In this document: positions 23,367-35,240 of the stretch, piece after piece
How the letters are laid out: every line of letters starts with the position of its first letter
Numbering within the stretch: the first letter of the stretch is position 1
Origin: Ailanthus altissimus
Lineage: Eukaryota; Streptophyta; Magnoliopsida; Sapindales; Simaroubaceae
Direction: 5' to 3'
DNA length: 64,000 bases
NCBI GenBank assembly: GCA_946807835.1
Contig: OX327704.1
Coordinates: 6,634,001-6,698,000 of the forward strand
Translations under genes and position numbers: made by a program
The notes under the pieces: generated by a model
The model's input: the letters and a program-made list of their open reading frames with translations, nothing else
Database searches by the model: none
Told to the model about the DNA's origin: nothing

Positions 23367-23756
23367 CGACAATGGTTGCGTCCTCCAATAGCGGTTGTTT
23401 CTTAGGTGTGCCATTATAGATTTATTATTCAATTATTTTATTTTTAATTTGCTTCTTATTTCAATTTGCAAACTCAAGTTGTTTTTCCCATCTTGATTTT
23501 GAAGGGGAGTGTCAGAGTTAATATCTTATGTAATCATTGTCAATTTAGGATATTTCTCATTCTATAAACTCTCGTATTATAGTTGTAGTTTCTTTTTTTT
23601 TTTATAGTCGTAGTTTCTATATATTATTTTTTTTATATAAGTTAGGGATTTAATGCCTATATATAAGCAACCTTTTATAATTATTATTTAGAGTAGAAAT
23701 ACTGACACTAATTTTTTTAACATAGTACTAGAGCTTCAGTTCTAATTTATCTAACA

Positions 23757-25358
23757 TCTTGTTATCGTAAATTTTTTTTCTCTAATTTAAAGTCACAATT
23801 CTTCTTAACAATACATTCCTAACTTCATATAATTGTACCAATCCTATGGCAATTGAAAGGTTGTTAGTACAATTATATGAAAAGATGGATCAATTGGAGT
23901 GCAAGTTGAGCAACATGTGAAGAATGTCAAAAGAGGTTTAATTAAGATTTGCCCATGTAAGAAAAAATTTCACAATAGAGTAATTGACAAAGGCAAGAAG
24001 ATAATGAAGTTCGGTTACTTTCGAGTTTCAAAGAAGATAACCTACATTTACTTTATGTTGTATTCACAAAGTAATGATGTAATGATCTTTTACAAGTTTC
24101 ATCCTCTTACAGTATTTTGTTTGCTAATTGATATAGGATAGAAACTTGGGATAAATTATTTTATAAATTTTTATTTGAGTTTGATTTGATATTTTCATTT
24201 TAGTAGGGTTATTATTTTTATTTAAGTAATAATTTTGGAAAAAGTCTAATTTTTTTAGTTATTAAAATTTATTATTTTTTATTAAGTAGGATTTATAATT
24301 AAATATATTATTAGTATAAAAAAGCTTGTTATTTGCAAGTTAATAATAAAATTATCATTATATAGGATTGCTAATAAATGTGATATGTAATATTGAAAAG
24401 AAAAATAGTTGAGATGAAACACTTAATTAATTAAAATGTATCAATCAAATAGTTAAAAAAAATTACGTACAAACTGCAGTGTCACAGAACTAATCATATA
24501 TAATATATTTGTAGGAGAATTTTGGATCTTAAAAAAAAACAGAGAGATGTGGCAAGTTTTGAATCACGCCAATTTCCTAAGAGAAGGCCGAGTCTGCCGT
24601 AGAGACTCAGAGAAGAAGCTGGTCAATAGATCTTGTCTCCTCTAGAATGATCCAAAACCCCTTATCCCACAAATGGGAGAAAAAGACACAGATACTTAAT
24701 CTGCAAGCAATGTACAATTTATTGTCTATTGCTGTTGACGTAAAAGATAAAGCAATTTAATCATATGAAAACGATTTATATTCTACAGTCATAATTTATA
24801 ATATTATCACATAATAAGATATCAACAATAGTTTATCATTGAAAACGAATATATCAGTAAACAATTATTAACATATCAGCTAAAGCGAACGAAGAAGTTG
24901 GATACAGCGAGGCAACTATCTCTGGACCCATTAATTAATACTATGTTAAGATTTTTCACATTAACAAAAAAAACAAACAAAACAAAGTTCTTGGTTCTCG
25001 TTGGAAATTAACCTCTCTTTTTGACCTTTTAATTTCTGTTTCTATTTTAGGGTAAGTGGGTTTCTGTTTTTTTTTTTTGGGGGGTGGTTTGTGCAATCTT
25101 TTCAAAGTTGCAATAGTTGTTTTGTTGTTAAGGGTACCTGCGTAGAGTTTAGAGGAAACTTAACCGTGTGAAATCTATTAGTTTTTCTTTCTTTTTCTTT
25201 TCGAGAAAGTAAATAGAAAGATCAGCCGAGCATTGATGAAAGCCGTTCACAAACAGCTCTTTTTGTCTGCCTTTTTCACTCTATTTTTAGCTGTGACCGT
25301 TGGTTTCTTTCGTTTGGTTTAATTTTGGGACAATAACATAATTAACATAAACATTTAT
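23757..25358. other. Intergenic region and promoter/5' UTR of the RRM gene
   Basis: No coding region is supported up to about 24900; a short open stretch at 23899-24141 has no recognisable features. Closer to the gene, 25010-25320 is rich in pyrimidine runs (TTTCTTTCTTTTTCTTTT) typical of plant 5' UTRs. A GGTAAGT-like site near 25052 would allow a 5' UTR intron, but no matching acceptor can be chosen from sequence alone. No single convincing TATA box was selected. Confidence 0.4.
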
Positions 25359-25367
25359 ATGTTGTGA
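25359..25367 (+). promoter_or_regulatory. Two-codon upstream ORF overlapping the RRM start codon
   Basis: ATG TTG TGA at 25359-25367 encodes Met-Leu-stop. Its TGA shares the A with the main ATG (TGATG at 25365-25369). A start-stop of this form can lower translation of the main ORF or make it depend on reinitiation. The sequence is certain; an effect on expression, and that the site lies in the mRNA, are inference. Confidence 0.5.
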
Positions 25368-27472
25368 TGTCTGATCAGCCACAGCCAAGGCCAAGGCAAA
25401 ACAACAAGATGATAAGTGATCAAGATCATCATCATCAGTTTGGTGACACAACTTACAGCAAGATCTTTGTGGGAGGATTGGCTTGGGAGACTCAAAGAGA
25501 CACCATGAAACGTTATTTTGATCAGTTTGGTGAGATTCTTGAAGCTGTTGTCATCACTGATAGAATTACTGGAAAATCAAAAGGTTATGGATTTGTAAGT
25601 TAGCTCATAACCCTAATTCTTATTATTATAAACATAAAAGAATTGTTGGTTTTCAAGTTATTTATATGTCTGCTGCATTTTTGGGTTTGTTTAATGGGAA
25701 TTTTAGGTGACTTTTAAAGATCCAGAGTCAGCAAACAGAGCTTGCCAAAATCCATTTCCTGTGATTGATGGGAGGAGAGCAAATTGTAACCTTGCATATC
25801 TTGGTGCTCACAAAAATCGCCCAACATTTTCCCAACATGGTCAGTAATTCTCCAGTGTTAAACCCTTCTTAAATTTTTTGGAAGTGTCTGAAGTTGACTT
25901 GTTCTTGTAATTACAAATATTGAGAAATTATATATTGAACAAACCGTGATATTGGATGCTTTTAACTACTTTTGTGTATATTAACCTGTGCATTTTAAGG
26001 TCTAATAATATTTTAATGCAAATGTTTGTATGTTAAAAAATCCAAATTTAAAGTTCTACAATGCTATACAGATTTAAATTTAAATGTTTAAACATAATGT
26101 TATACAGTTGTACAACTGAATTTTTTTAATGTGTGAATGCTTACATTGAAGAATGACTCTCTTAAGATATATGTTAAGGCATTCCTTGAAGTAATTAGGA
26201 ACTAATTAGGAAGCATTGGGATTTTGAAACATCAGTTTGTTGATTTTCTTAGAAACCAAATATGGGTATTATTGCCATTTGTTTATTTAACTTGTGCAAA
26301 ACTCAAAACTAACAGGAATGGAGAAAATTAGTCCAGCAGTTACATCTATGGCACCATCAACGGTTCATGACACCTCCAAATATTTCCGTCAACCTGTTCC
26401 TCAATATGCATTTTCTTATTCAACTTACGGGTAAACAAAATGAATCAAATTCAAAATTTCTGAGAAGACTTATCTTAAATTTCTTATAATATTTTTGTGA
26501 CTAATTTCTGATCAGCTGAATTCTCTCTTTGACGTGCAGATATCCTGCTTACTCCCAGCACATTAATGCGATGGTAAGATTGGTTCCATTGCCTGAAATT
26601 GAGCATTTTTTCACATTTAAATAATTTCAGTAACATTCATATAGAAATCGTTATCTGATTTTAAAATTGGTGTGGTATTTGCAGAATTATTACAATGCTT
26701 ATTATGGTGGCCAACAGCAACAGCTTTCAGCCTATTATAACACCAGGTTCCCCGGAATATATCCAAATTACTATCCATTATATGCTCAGCATGAACAAAA
26801 TAACCCAAATCAGCAGCCAAAAATGGTTCAATTCTCTTATTTTCCTCAGCAATACAGAGCTTTGGGGATCTCAACCCCCCCTGTTTCAGCTTCTCCTTCA
26901 CTCACTCTCACTGGTAATATGTCTTCTTATTTGGACCAATTAATGGTTGGGGCTTCTAAACAAGTGTAGTTCTACATGTAAAAACTCATCCATATAAAAT
27001 CTGACGTGATATAAAACAATCAGATGTGTAAAATATAACAAAAAAAATTAAGTTATTATCATATCACCCATTCTCATTTGTTGCATTGACTTTATAATTC
27101 ACACATCCAATGGTATCATGATATATCAGTTTATACCGACAAATTTGTATAACTAATTTTGCATGCAGACTCTTGAAATCTCATTGCTGTCTTGTTATTA
27201 ATATCAACGAATTACATGGTATCTTATTATGCTCTTGACTACTATGGCAGCTGTAAAGATATTGAACTTTTTTCTAAGCTTCCCATTAGATATCTCAAGT
27301 TTTGCATTACAGTTTTCAAACACTCAAGATATGTAATGAATAATTTTGAGAGAGTTTCAGCTGCATTGTGGCTAAACCAATCTTATTTCTTGCAGCAGGA
27401 CCTGCCACAGAAACAGCAACAGCTGGAAGAAAATTGCCAGGAGCTGCCTCTGAACAGAACTCTTCAGCTTAA
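25367..27472 (+). CDS. RRM RNA-binding protein (ARP1 / RBM24-38-like), six exons
   Basis: Exons: 25367-25594, 25707-25839, 26316-26430, 26540-26573, 26685-26913 and 27399-27472, giving 270 residues. The single RRM (about residues 27-105) has RNP2 KIFVGGLA and RNP1 KGYGFVTF. Intron 1 splits RNP1 after GYGF. The region after the RRM is rich in Tyr, Gln, Pro and Asn (for example [14 protein letters not shown]), as in the plant ARP1-like family of cytoplasmic/nuclear RNA-binding proteins linked to mRNA processing and stress responses. The start is the ATG at 25367; no in-frame upstream ATG was found. If the donor at 26914 is not used, the frame runs on to TAG at 26967-26969, giving a 264-residue form with a different C-terminus. 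All donors begin GT and all acceptors end AG. RNA targets cannot be inferred. Confidence 0.9.
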
Positions 27473-28559
27473 TTTTAATGTCGAAAAATGACAGGCAGTC
27501 ACAAGATTAAAATGGTCCATGAGAGAGTCTGAAGGATTATAAAGAAGAAAGGAAGAATGTCGATCCATAGAAGAAATGAAATTATCTTTATCACCCTTAT
27601 ACAGAGCATAGGAATTTTATGTTGAATGACAGAGCATAGATGATACCATAATATTTTAACCTTAAAACATCTTTTTCTCTGTAAAGTTTTCTTCTGTTAA
27701 ATAATAATTATATATGTATATATTCTTCATCATATGAGATACATAATGATTCTTTATCTCATTATTGCAATGAACACTCCCAGATCCATTGAAAAGGTTG
27801 ATCTTTTCTATTTTTTAGCAATGACATGATAATAAGCAAGACCTACCACCCACCTATTGGATGATTGGCATCATGAAAATTTGTTCATAAATGCACTTTT
27901 GTTTCATAGGGTTTTTCTTGAATTTCGTCATTCTTAGTCAAAGGTCTATTGATACTAATACTAATTAGATTTGAAATCAATCTTAAAATCAATTTAAAAT
28001 GTTTCTAATGTTAAGTTTGCGGTGGAGAGGAGATGGCTCACTGATACCTCTAAAAATACATTCTAATTTCAGCTCAGTTGTCAAACATAATTTGGTGGCA
28101 TTCGATATGAAAAGGAGCCGAATTGCCAGTAATGGTAATATAAGTATTCAAAGATATTGCAGTTCTTCTTGCAATTTACAAGTAGAAGAGAAGACTCCAA
28201 GGAAAAACAAAGCATCAATATGATCCTCTCCCCAAAATGGAGTCAGTAGTCACTACCAATTCAATTTCTTTGACAAGGAATAAAATATAATATAATAGTG
28301 CAAACCCTTCAATGATTACAATTTTGTGGCAGATTTCTTCTTCTTTTTGTTTATCGTTGGACATGCTATTATTTATCCAAGTCAACCCTAAGAGACTTTA
28401 ACAAGTCAAGGAGTTTGGCTAATTCTCAAATTTGAGGATTGAACAAGAAAGTGTGTTGAAACCAACAATTTTCAAATTCAGAACCAATAACTGGACAATT
28501 TTGTATAGACAAACTTTTCCCAGATCAACTTTTCCCTACAATTTAACTGATTAAAAAAT
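27473..28559. other. 3' UTR and downstream intergenic sequence
   Basis: The RRM gene's 3' UTR probably ends between about 27620 and 27720, judged from AT-rich polyadenylation-like sequence. A 74-codon open stretch at 27999-28223 has no motifs or splice context and is not called. Confidence 0.4.
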
Positions 28560-28725
28560 TAAAGAATAATATTAAATTTTTTAAATAATATCTTAAATTT
28601 TTTATTTTAAATAATATATTAAATAATTAATAAGTAATGAAATTATTAATAAATAATTTTAAATTTATATTATTTAATACATCATTTTAAAATAAAAAAA
28701 TTTAATATTATTTATAAAATGTAGC
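28560..28725. repeat. AT-rich inverted repeat (MITE-like)
   Basis: The left arm AATAATATTAAATTTTT (about 28565) pairs with AAAAATTTAATATTATTT (about 28695-28712). Inner blocks TTTTATTTTAAAT-ATATTAAATAAT also pair across the centre. No target duplication was fixed. Very low complexity makes this a weak call. Confidence 0.4.
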
Positions 28726-29399
28726 ATTACTCAAAACTAAAGCCTCAGAGAGTGTGTGGTTTCATATTATACCATCTGTTTTCTGTTTTTGAAAAGGGAG
28801 AATATCAAAAATACGTTTGACAGAAGCATTTTGCAATGGGCTCACAAAAACATGTAAAACAAGACACTCTTATCACTCCCGAAGTATATTTTGAAAACAT
28901 TCTAAAGTTGTTAAAGTTTTTAATAGCGTAGCTTGCAAAAATGGGTCCCACGTATAGTTAAAGGACAAAAAACTTTGTCCACAAGTCTTTTTAATTTAAG
29001 TTTTGTTATATAATTTAATTTAATTTTTTTTACTTTTAGTTATTTTTATCTAACTTTTATATATTTTTTTGACAATATATTAATGTAATCTTTCACTTTA
29101 ATGATATAGTTTAAGAGTTTTCTTTTTTTTTTCTTCTTTTAATTTTTTTTTAAAGCAAACCTTTTTAACTCTAATTATCTATATATATAGAGAGAAAAAA
29201 TTATTCTAATAAATAATATAATTTAACATATGATGAGTAGTTAAACACGCAATTGAATTTTGTAATACATCATGAATAGTTAAAGTTATAGATTAACCAA
29301 ATTGCACCACGTAGCAATATTACTCATAAGAATATTATATATATGTATATGTATATAACGTAATTATTGAAAATTATTTTTTTAAAAAAATAATAATAA
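28726..29399. other. Intergenic AT-rich stretch
   Basis: No gene, structured repeat or element boundary was recognised. It contains poly-T/poly-A runs and short TATATA tracts (29180-29360). Confidence 0.4.
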
Positions 29400-29875
29400 T
29401 TGAAATGTATATAGTAGGTATATATATATGGTAGGCGTAGAATAGAAAAGTATTAATGATGTTCATTTTCTGTATAGAAGACTTCCTTTCTAGGGCTATC
29501 TCTTTTCTATATATTGTACTCTTTCTTTACAATGAAATATATAACAGTATTATATTCTCTTCTTTTACATGGTATCAAAGCCATTATGCTCTCTCTAATT
29601 TTTAATTTTTCTGACAAATTCGCATGTTTCCTTTCCTGCCATTGTGTGTTATTTCTTTTTTCAGTGGTCATGTCCTCTATCATGACATCACCAGTAGTTC
29701 ATTGGCGAAACTCCAAGAAAACAAAAGCTAAATCTCTGCCATATGTGCCCCATGCATCGTCGCCGAAATTTGGCAGTCATCAGCTTCTACACGCGCCGCC
29801 TCTTTTCTCGGCTTCACATTTTTCTATCTCAGTCTCCAACGCGCATAAGACTTCACCGCTAGTACCTATATAGGT
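29400..29875 (+). mobile_element. Copia 5' LTR end with primer site and leader (truncated)
   Basis: An LTR-like 3' end (TATATATTGTACTCTTTCTTTACAATG..., typical of copia R/U5) ends in TTTTACA at 29569. It is followed at once by TGGTATCAAAGCC (29570-29582), close to the initiator-Met primer-binding site. An open stretch continues to 29873 with a short possible protein start near 29670 (MSSIMTSP). No gag domain follows and the sequence switches to another LTR fragment at about 29880. The LTR start was not found. Confidence 0.65.
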
Positions 29876-29879
29876 TGTA

Positions 29880-30270
29880 TGTTTGGGAAAGATTAACCTA
29901 TTTGTTAAACTTGAAAAGCATGACCATAGTTATTATTAAGTTAAAAAACTAATAAAACATAGGTAATCATTTAAGGGTTTTTTAATAAATGTATAGATAG
30001 ACACATTAGATAGGAATATCAACCTCCATATCTATGTATAACATCTCACTAGTTGCTCAAAAGAGACAATAAGATTAATCTTGACCTCTTGATTAATGAA
30101 TTCACAAGAATAGTTGGTAATCACTAAACAAGAAGAACATAGGAAAAGTAGAGTGAAATTAAGACCCTCTGAGCCCTTTATCATAGATTTCTCACCTTTT
30201 TAATTTGTTAAATTGTTAGCTTAAGCGCCTTTAATTTTCTTAATTAACTTAAATTTAAAATTAGCCTAGA
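29880..30270 (+). mobile_element. 3' part of a Ty3/gypsy-type LTR
   Basis: The block CTCACTAGTTGCTCAAAAGAGACAA...ATTCACAAGAATAG...ATCACTAAAC...GAACATAGGAAAAG...TAGCCTAGATAAAATTA parallels 4445-4690 in the same order. The expected LTR end is missing; the sequence runs into minus-strand Tat integrase near 30270. Confidence 0.5.
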
Positions 30271-31960
30271 TAAAATTATATTGTTAACACAAATCTACAA
30301 ACTATATTCTTCTTAACAAAGTCTTGTGCCCTCTTCGTGGTGATGTTTGCTAGGGGTTTGACCTCTATCCACTTATAAAGTAATACCCAATAGTGATGAG
30401 GCATTTAGCTAACCGTCTTCCTTGCGATAAGGGTTTGATCAGATCGAGTCCCCACTATGTGAAAGGCTAGGGACTATTTATTGTTTTAAAATTTTCTGGG
30501 AAAGCATGGGTGTTGTTTGTACACTTTTGGCATATGTTTCATTTTCTGACAAGCTCCCTAGCATTGTCGAATATGATGGGCTAGTAGTACGCATTCTGAA
30601 GGCTCTGTATGCAAGAGATTCAGCTTCGGAGTAATTTCTACAAATGCCTTCATGTATTTCTTTAAGCACATATTCAACTTCTTCTTAGGTAAGGGAAGAA
30701 GAACCTTCTCCGATAAAGGATGCCATTGATGATAGTGTATTGAGCTACTTAATACTTCAGCTGTCGTGCTTCCTGTTTATTTGAGGTAAACAATATTTTC
30801 TATGTAATCCAGAATGGGATCCATCCAACTTAGTTGTAGATCGATCTGTATGACACATTTAGGTTCTTTCACTTCTATGCTTAGTCTAAAATTGAATTTC
30901 AGAGGAACAGATCATGGTATTCGAACTTCTTCTGTTGAATCTATTCGTACGAGATATCTACTCTACAATTCTTTTCTTGTGGTATCTGTTTGATGACCAA
31001 TTCTTGGAATTACTTTTTTATGATCTCTACTACTTTTAGGTACGAACTTATATAGTCTTTTTGGGCTGTGTAGCCTTTGTTGACTTGGTTGATGACAAGT
31101 TATAAGTTACTCTTGATTAAAATTCTCTTAACGATGAGTGCTCGTGTAACTCATAGACTTAGGAGTAGGGCTTTATAGTCAGCCTTATTATTAATGGCTG
31201 GGAAGTTGAACCCAATTGCATAACTAAACCCATCCCCTTCAAAACTAATAAGAATTATGCCAGCCTTACACCCTTTAGAGGTTGAGGCCCTATCGATAAA
31301 AAGTGTCCAAATAGAAGCTTGATGGTTTTCTTTTTCTCGTATATTTAAGGATCCTTCATGTTCAATGGTCTCTGCGTCTTTTCTCCGTGTGTACATTCTA
31401 CAATAAAATTGGTAAGGCTTGAGCCTTAATGACTACCTTTAGTTTGTACTGTATGTCAAACTCCCTTAGGTCTATTGCTTATTTTACAAGTCATCCAAAG
31501 AGATATGGATTGTGAAGTATTTGTCTTAGGGACTGATTGGTGAGGACGATAATTGCCTAAAAGTATCGTTTTCAAATTTCTTCTAGTTATCATTAATGCC
31601 ATAGGTACTCTCTTTACTAGTGAGTGGCAGGTCTTTGGGTTGATGAATTCTTTGTTGGTGAAATAGACAGGTTTCTAGACATTCTAATTTTCTTTAACTA
31701 GTGCTGTACTCAATACTCAATTGAAGACTCCTAAATATAGGATTAAGTGGTCCCTCATTCTTGATACAATAAGGTGGAGTGGTTGGGCTAAATACACCTT
31801 CAATCTTTGAAAAACTTCCTCACACTGTAGGTCTATTTTGTTTTATCATTTCTCTTGATAGCTTAAAAAAATTCAAAGTACTTATCAATGGCTTTGGAAA
31901 TAAATAAGCTAAGAGTTTATAGTTATACCATTGAAAAGCACAATATATGTTTATAGAGAG
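30265..31960 (-). pseudogene. Decayed Tat pol: RNase H, second RNase H, integrase
   Basis: Read on minus from 31960: the end of RT/connection; RNase H with KPVYFTNKEF (about 31670); the second, archaeal-type RNase H in an 81-codon open part (31396-31151) with LFIDRASTSKG and INNKADYKALL. Integrase follows, with EIHEGICRN and YRAFRM (30669-30590), GLDLIKPL (about 30445), YKWIEVKPLA (about 30375) and a DFVKKNIVCRF motif (about 30310). The domain order matches 4840-9400, but the orientation is opposite. Stops and frameshifts abound, and it is truncated at both ends. Confidence 0.82.
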
Positions 31961-32151
31961 AAACATCTGCCTAGGTGCTTTACTTAAAAGGCACCTCTAG
32001 TGCTTTTGGATCTTCTTTTATTTTAGTTAAAGACATACAAAACTACGTTTATTTGTGAGAAAGTACTTATTCTTACAAAATAAACACTAACTCACCCTAA
32101 GACAATCATGTCTTTAATATTTCATTAACGACTAAATTCTATCTTACAGCA

Positions 32152-32219
32152 TAAGCCCTTAGAGGAAACAAGCTCCACAAAGCAATAAAAAATAAGCCCT
32201 TAGAGGTAACAAGCTCGAC
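32152..32219. repeat. Short tandem duplication before the copia element
   Basis: AAGCCCTTAGAGG(A/T)AACAAGCTC(C/G)ACAA occurs twice, about 40 bp apart, just upstream of the target duplication of the copia element at 32254. Confidence 0.75.
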
Positions 32220-32258
32220 AATTTGTTTTGATTTATCAAGGCATGTCTATGACTTAAG

Positions 32259-32743
32259 TGTTAGATATTTTAATAGTGATCTATGTGCCATTATAAGATA
32301 TTATTATTTAAATTACTTTAAATGAAAATAATGATTTAATAATTAATGATTGCTAAAACTTAAAAGTCTTTACTAAATTCTAAAAGATATTGATAAAACC
32401 TAAAGGACTTTGAAGGTTTCATGGAAACTACACATTTTGTTGGAAAATGTATAGATAAAGTATCCTTATAAGAAACTAGTCTTGTTTCTGTACTATAAAA
32501 GAATAAGAGTTCTATCTATAAAAAAAAATTAAAAAAAACCTTATCAAATTCTAAAGGGTAAAGAAATATAAACATAGTTTCTACATTTAAGTGCTTTTGT
32601 AAGTCAAATCCAAGTAATAAAAATATTGATCAAGGTATGCTCTATATTTTATTAGTTTTATTATGAAAACCATAAAGTTCTAAAGATTTAGGAATAAGGA
32701 GATTTATGCATAAATATTCTGCATAATATTTATAATTCTAACA
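32259..32743 (+). repeat. 5' LTR of the copia element
   Basis: 485 bp with TG...CA ends. It aligns with 37559-37997/39112-39152 through TGTGCCATTAT-AGATATTAT, TATCCTTATAAGAAACTAGT, CTATAAAAG-ATAAGA, AAAGTTCTAAAGATTTAGGAATAAG and CATAAATATTCTGCATAATATT. It is followed by TGGTATTCG (32746), only a partial match to the initiator-Met primer site. Confidence 0.85.
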
Positions 32744-33676
32744 TGTGGTATTCGTTCATTAGGTTTAAGAACTTGTAATTTTCCAATTAAGTAAATTTAT
32801 ATATACTTCTCTTAATCATCAAATCCTAAATTATTTGATGAAAAATATTTATCTCTACTGCAATTAATTTGATTTGGTATATAGACATGTTGAATTATAA
32901 ATTGGTTATATGTTTAAAGTCAAGTCATTTGTGTTGACTAACTATATATGTTTATATGTTGATTTATGTTTTGAGAAATCCCTATTATTTCTCTTATCAT
33001 TTATTGAATGTATAAATTATATGTGTGCATTTATCTTAATATGTATTTGCCAAGTTGTATATCCATAATTCCTTTAAGAAATAATTTTTCATATTTTACA
33101 ATTTAGAAATTCTTTTAATGTGTGGTTTGTAAGTCACCAAAGAGGCCAAACCTTGAGGTGAAATAATTTTTATAAATTGTAAAATTTATAGTCAATTATC
33201 TATGATTACATGATGCTTTTAAGTTAAATGACATGATTATGTTTTTATTATTTTCATGGGTACATTAATGTTCATTGATCATAAAATATATAAGGATCAC
33301 CCAAAGGTTAATCAATTAATTTTATGATTTGTGAATATAATTGTGGTTAATTAATATGCTTTTACTATGCATGTTTAGTTTATCAAAAGATAAGAAATAT
33401 ATTTAGTTAATGTATAATAATCACCAATAATGTTAAATAAACAAGCATCAATCATGATTGTGTATCGTTGTCACCCAAAGGATGACTTCAATATACATAT
33501 GTTATGTGATTTATAAGAATATGTATTTGATCATTCAACTCAAAATACTTATGGATTTTGTAGCATCTATATCTGTTTTGCTATACTCAAAAGCTTTGTT
33601 TGTTCCCTTATTCAATAGGCTTAATTTTTTGATTGGTGTGAACAAATCTAGTTTCACCTAGGTGATCTAGGTCTTG

Positions 33677-35240
33677 ATTTGTGTTTACGCTCAAAATATA
33701 ACGTGGTTATCGCAGTATAGATTGAGATGTCGATCCCACGAGGAAGCTCTTGACAAAATAGGTTGGTGAAGTAAAATATTAAAGAGGTAGCAAAGGATAA
33801 AATTAATTGATGAGATAGAATTGTCTATGAATTGAGAAAAATATCTTATGATGATTTAAGCAAGGCTTTGAGAATCACAATTATGCTTTATAAATTTACT
33901 CTACACTTTGATTCAATGTTTATAATTCAATTGAAGTTTCACATCCCAAACAATCAATCGGAAGATATGTAAAATATAACACATTTGATAACACATATAT
34001 TTGGTGTAACAAAACTCTTTTGCAAATATTAACATAAATCATATTCATATATACAAGTTATCTAAGATCGACAATATATCATTTTGACAATATTGCAATA
34101 AAAGATCAACTTGAATATTAAACATTTATTGTCTTTACATGTTATCCAAGATTGACAATATATCAATCGACAATATTGTAGTAAAAGATTAATATATAAA
34201 ATAATGTAACCAATAACAATTATAATTCAACAAGAATCACATAAGAAAAGTATGACTGAACATATATAAGATATGAGAATTATAATCTCAGGATTATAAA
34301 AAATAAAATAGATAAGAGTTTAATCAAAACTAAACTTACAAACATTTGTAGCTCTTGACAACGAATCAAAGCATAGAAGTAGATTTATTACACATTAAAG
34401 TTCATCTCTTAGCCTTGCCAAGAACTCTAGTCTAAATTACAATACATGTTAATGAGAAGAAAAGAAGAGAAAATTATCTAATGTTGAAAACGTCCTAAGA
34501 GTGTCCTTATATAGGCAATGAATGGAAATATGTCATGGGTGACATCAATCTTCAATAATTTTAGGCCAATAACTTGTTCATCCACTTGCAGCACATTTTT
34601 TATAATGTAAATGACCAATGTAGCCTCTGTGGCCGACATAAAAGTTGTATTATTTTTTCTCTTATTTCTATAGGCACCGGGTTCATGCAAATTGGATGAG
34701 TATTCAATGAGATATAAGTAAAATTTCAAAGATACATCAGATTTCAGCCAACAACCATTTTACCCACTTGCAATGCAATTTGGTCTATGATAACGGTTGA
34801 TTTGGACTTTACCATAAACATAAGAGTTGTTGATAATTAAGTCAGTATTTCACAACTTTAATAATTATACCAATTGAGTATGTATTTTGTGAGATACTGT
34901 CCAAATACGTGAGTTGGGACAAGCTGGGCAGAAGTTGTAGCCCGATTCTATTGTATCTCAATTTTTGGCCCATAACATGTTGAATTTAGCTTTTCTACTA
35001 TTCTTTAAGTTTGTGTAATATTGAGTCATGTTACATCAGGTTCAATAATTTCTTTATTTTAATTTCTACATTGAGAGTTATGTCCATTTTATCTAAACCT
35101 GTGCAAATAACATTCATTAACCACAATTTAAGGAGAACACTTTATTTCAAGCTAAAATACAAGAAAATGCTAAAATTAGTGACATTAAATGGTGACTAAA
35201 TCTCTTAATAAATATGAATTTTCATGTGCTCATCAATTTG
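33677..35240 (-). mobile_element. Solo LTR inside copia gag, minus orientation, perfect target duplication
   Basis: The LTR body is 33682-35235 (1554 bp). On minus it starts TGATGAGCACATGAAAATTC and ends GCGTAAACA, and has TG...CA ends. ATTTG flanks it at 33677-33681 and 35236-35240. The end pattern CTCGTGGGATCGACATCTC (minus, about 33740-33722) is that of large plant Ty3/gypsy LTRs. It contains a diverged 52-bp direct repeat at 34059-34112 and 34141-34192. It carries no primer site, polypurine tract or coding region, hence a solo LTR. Confidence 0.88.
34059..34192. repeat. Direct repeat of about 52 bp within the solo LTR
   Basis: TTATCTAAGATCGACAATAT...GACAATATTGCAATAAAAGATCAA (34059-34112) recurs at 34141-34192 with a few substitutions and a small gap. 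Each copy holds the near-palindrome GACAATATTG. Confidence 0.8.

Larger units (their letters stand above)
19735..23756 (+). mobile_element. Non-coding LTR retrotransposon (TRIM/LARD-like) containing a nested LTR
   Basis: The direct repeats 19735-19957 (5' LTR) and 23510-23756 (3' LTR) share AGAGTTA-TATCTTAT, TTTAGGATATTTCTCAT, AGTTATTATT and TTCTAATTTATCTAACA-type blocks. The 5' LTR is followed at once by TGGCATTAGAGCC (19958), close to the initiator-Met primer site. The 3' LTR is preceded by the polypurine tract GAAGGGGAG (23501-23509). These are the marks of one element. The internal region has no gag or pol coding and contains a 19-bp repeat array at 23253-23366. A foreign LTR occupies about 20205-22267. 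No clear target duplication was found. The 3' LTR has an extra short duplication near 23590. Confidence 0.72.

Noticed and set aside
24516..24660. Short inverted repeat TTTTGGATC/GATCCAAAA around 130 bp
   Set aside because: Only nine bases pair and the middle does not fold; chance is likely.
26617..26901. 94-codon open stretch on minus
   Set aside because: It is the antisense shadow of RRM exon 5.
27999..28223. 74-codon open stretch downstream of the RRM gene
   Set aside because: No motif, no splice context and no codon pattern distinguishing it from chance in AT-rich DNA.
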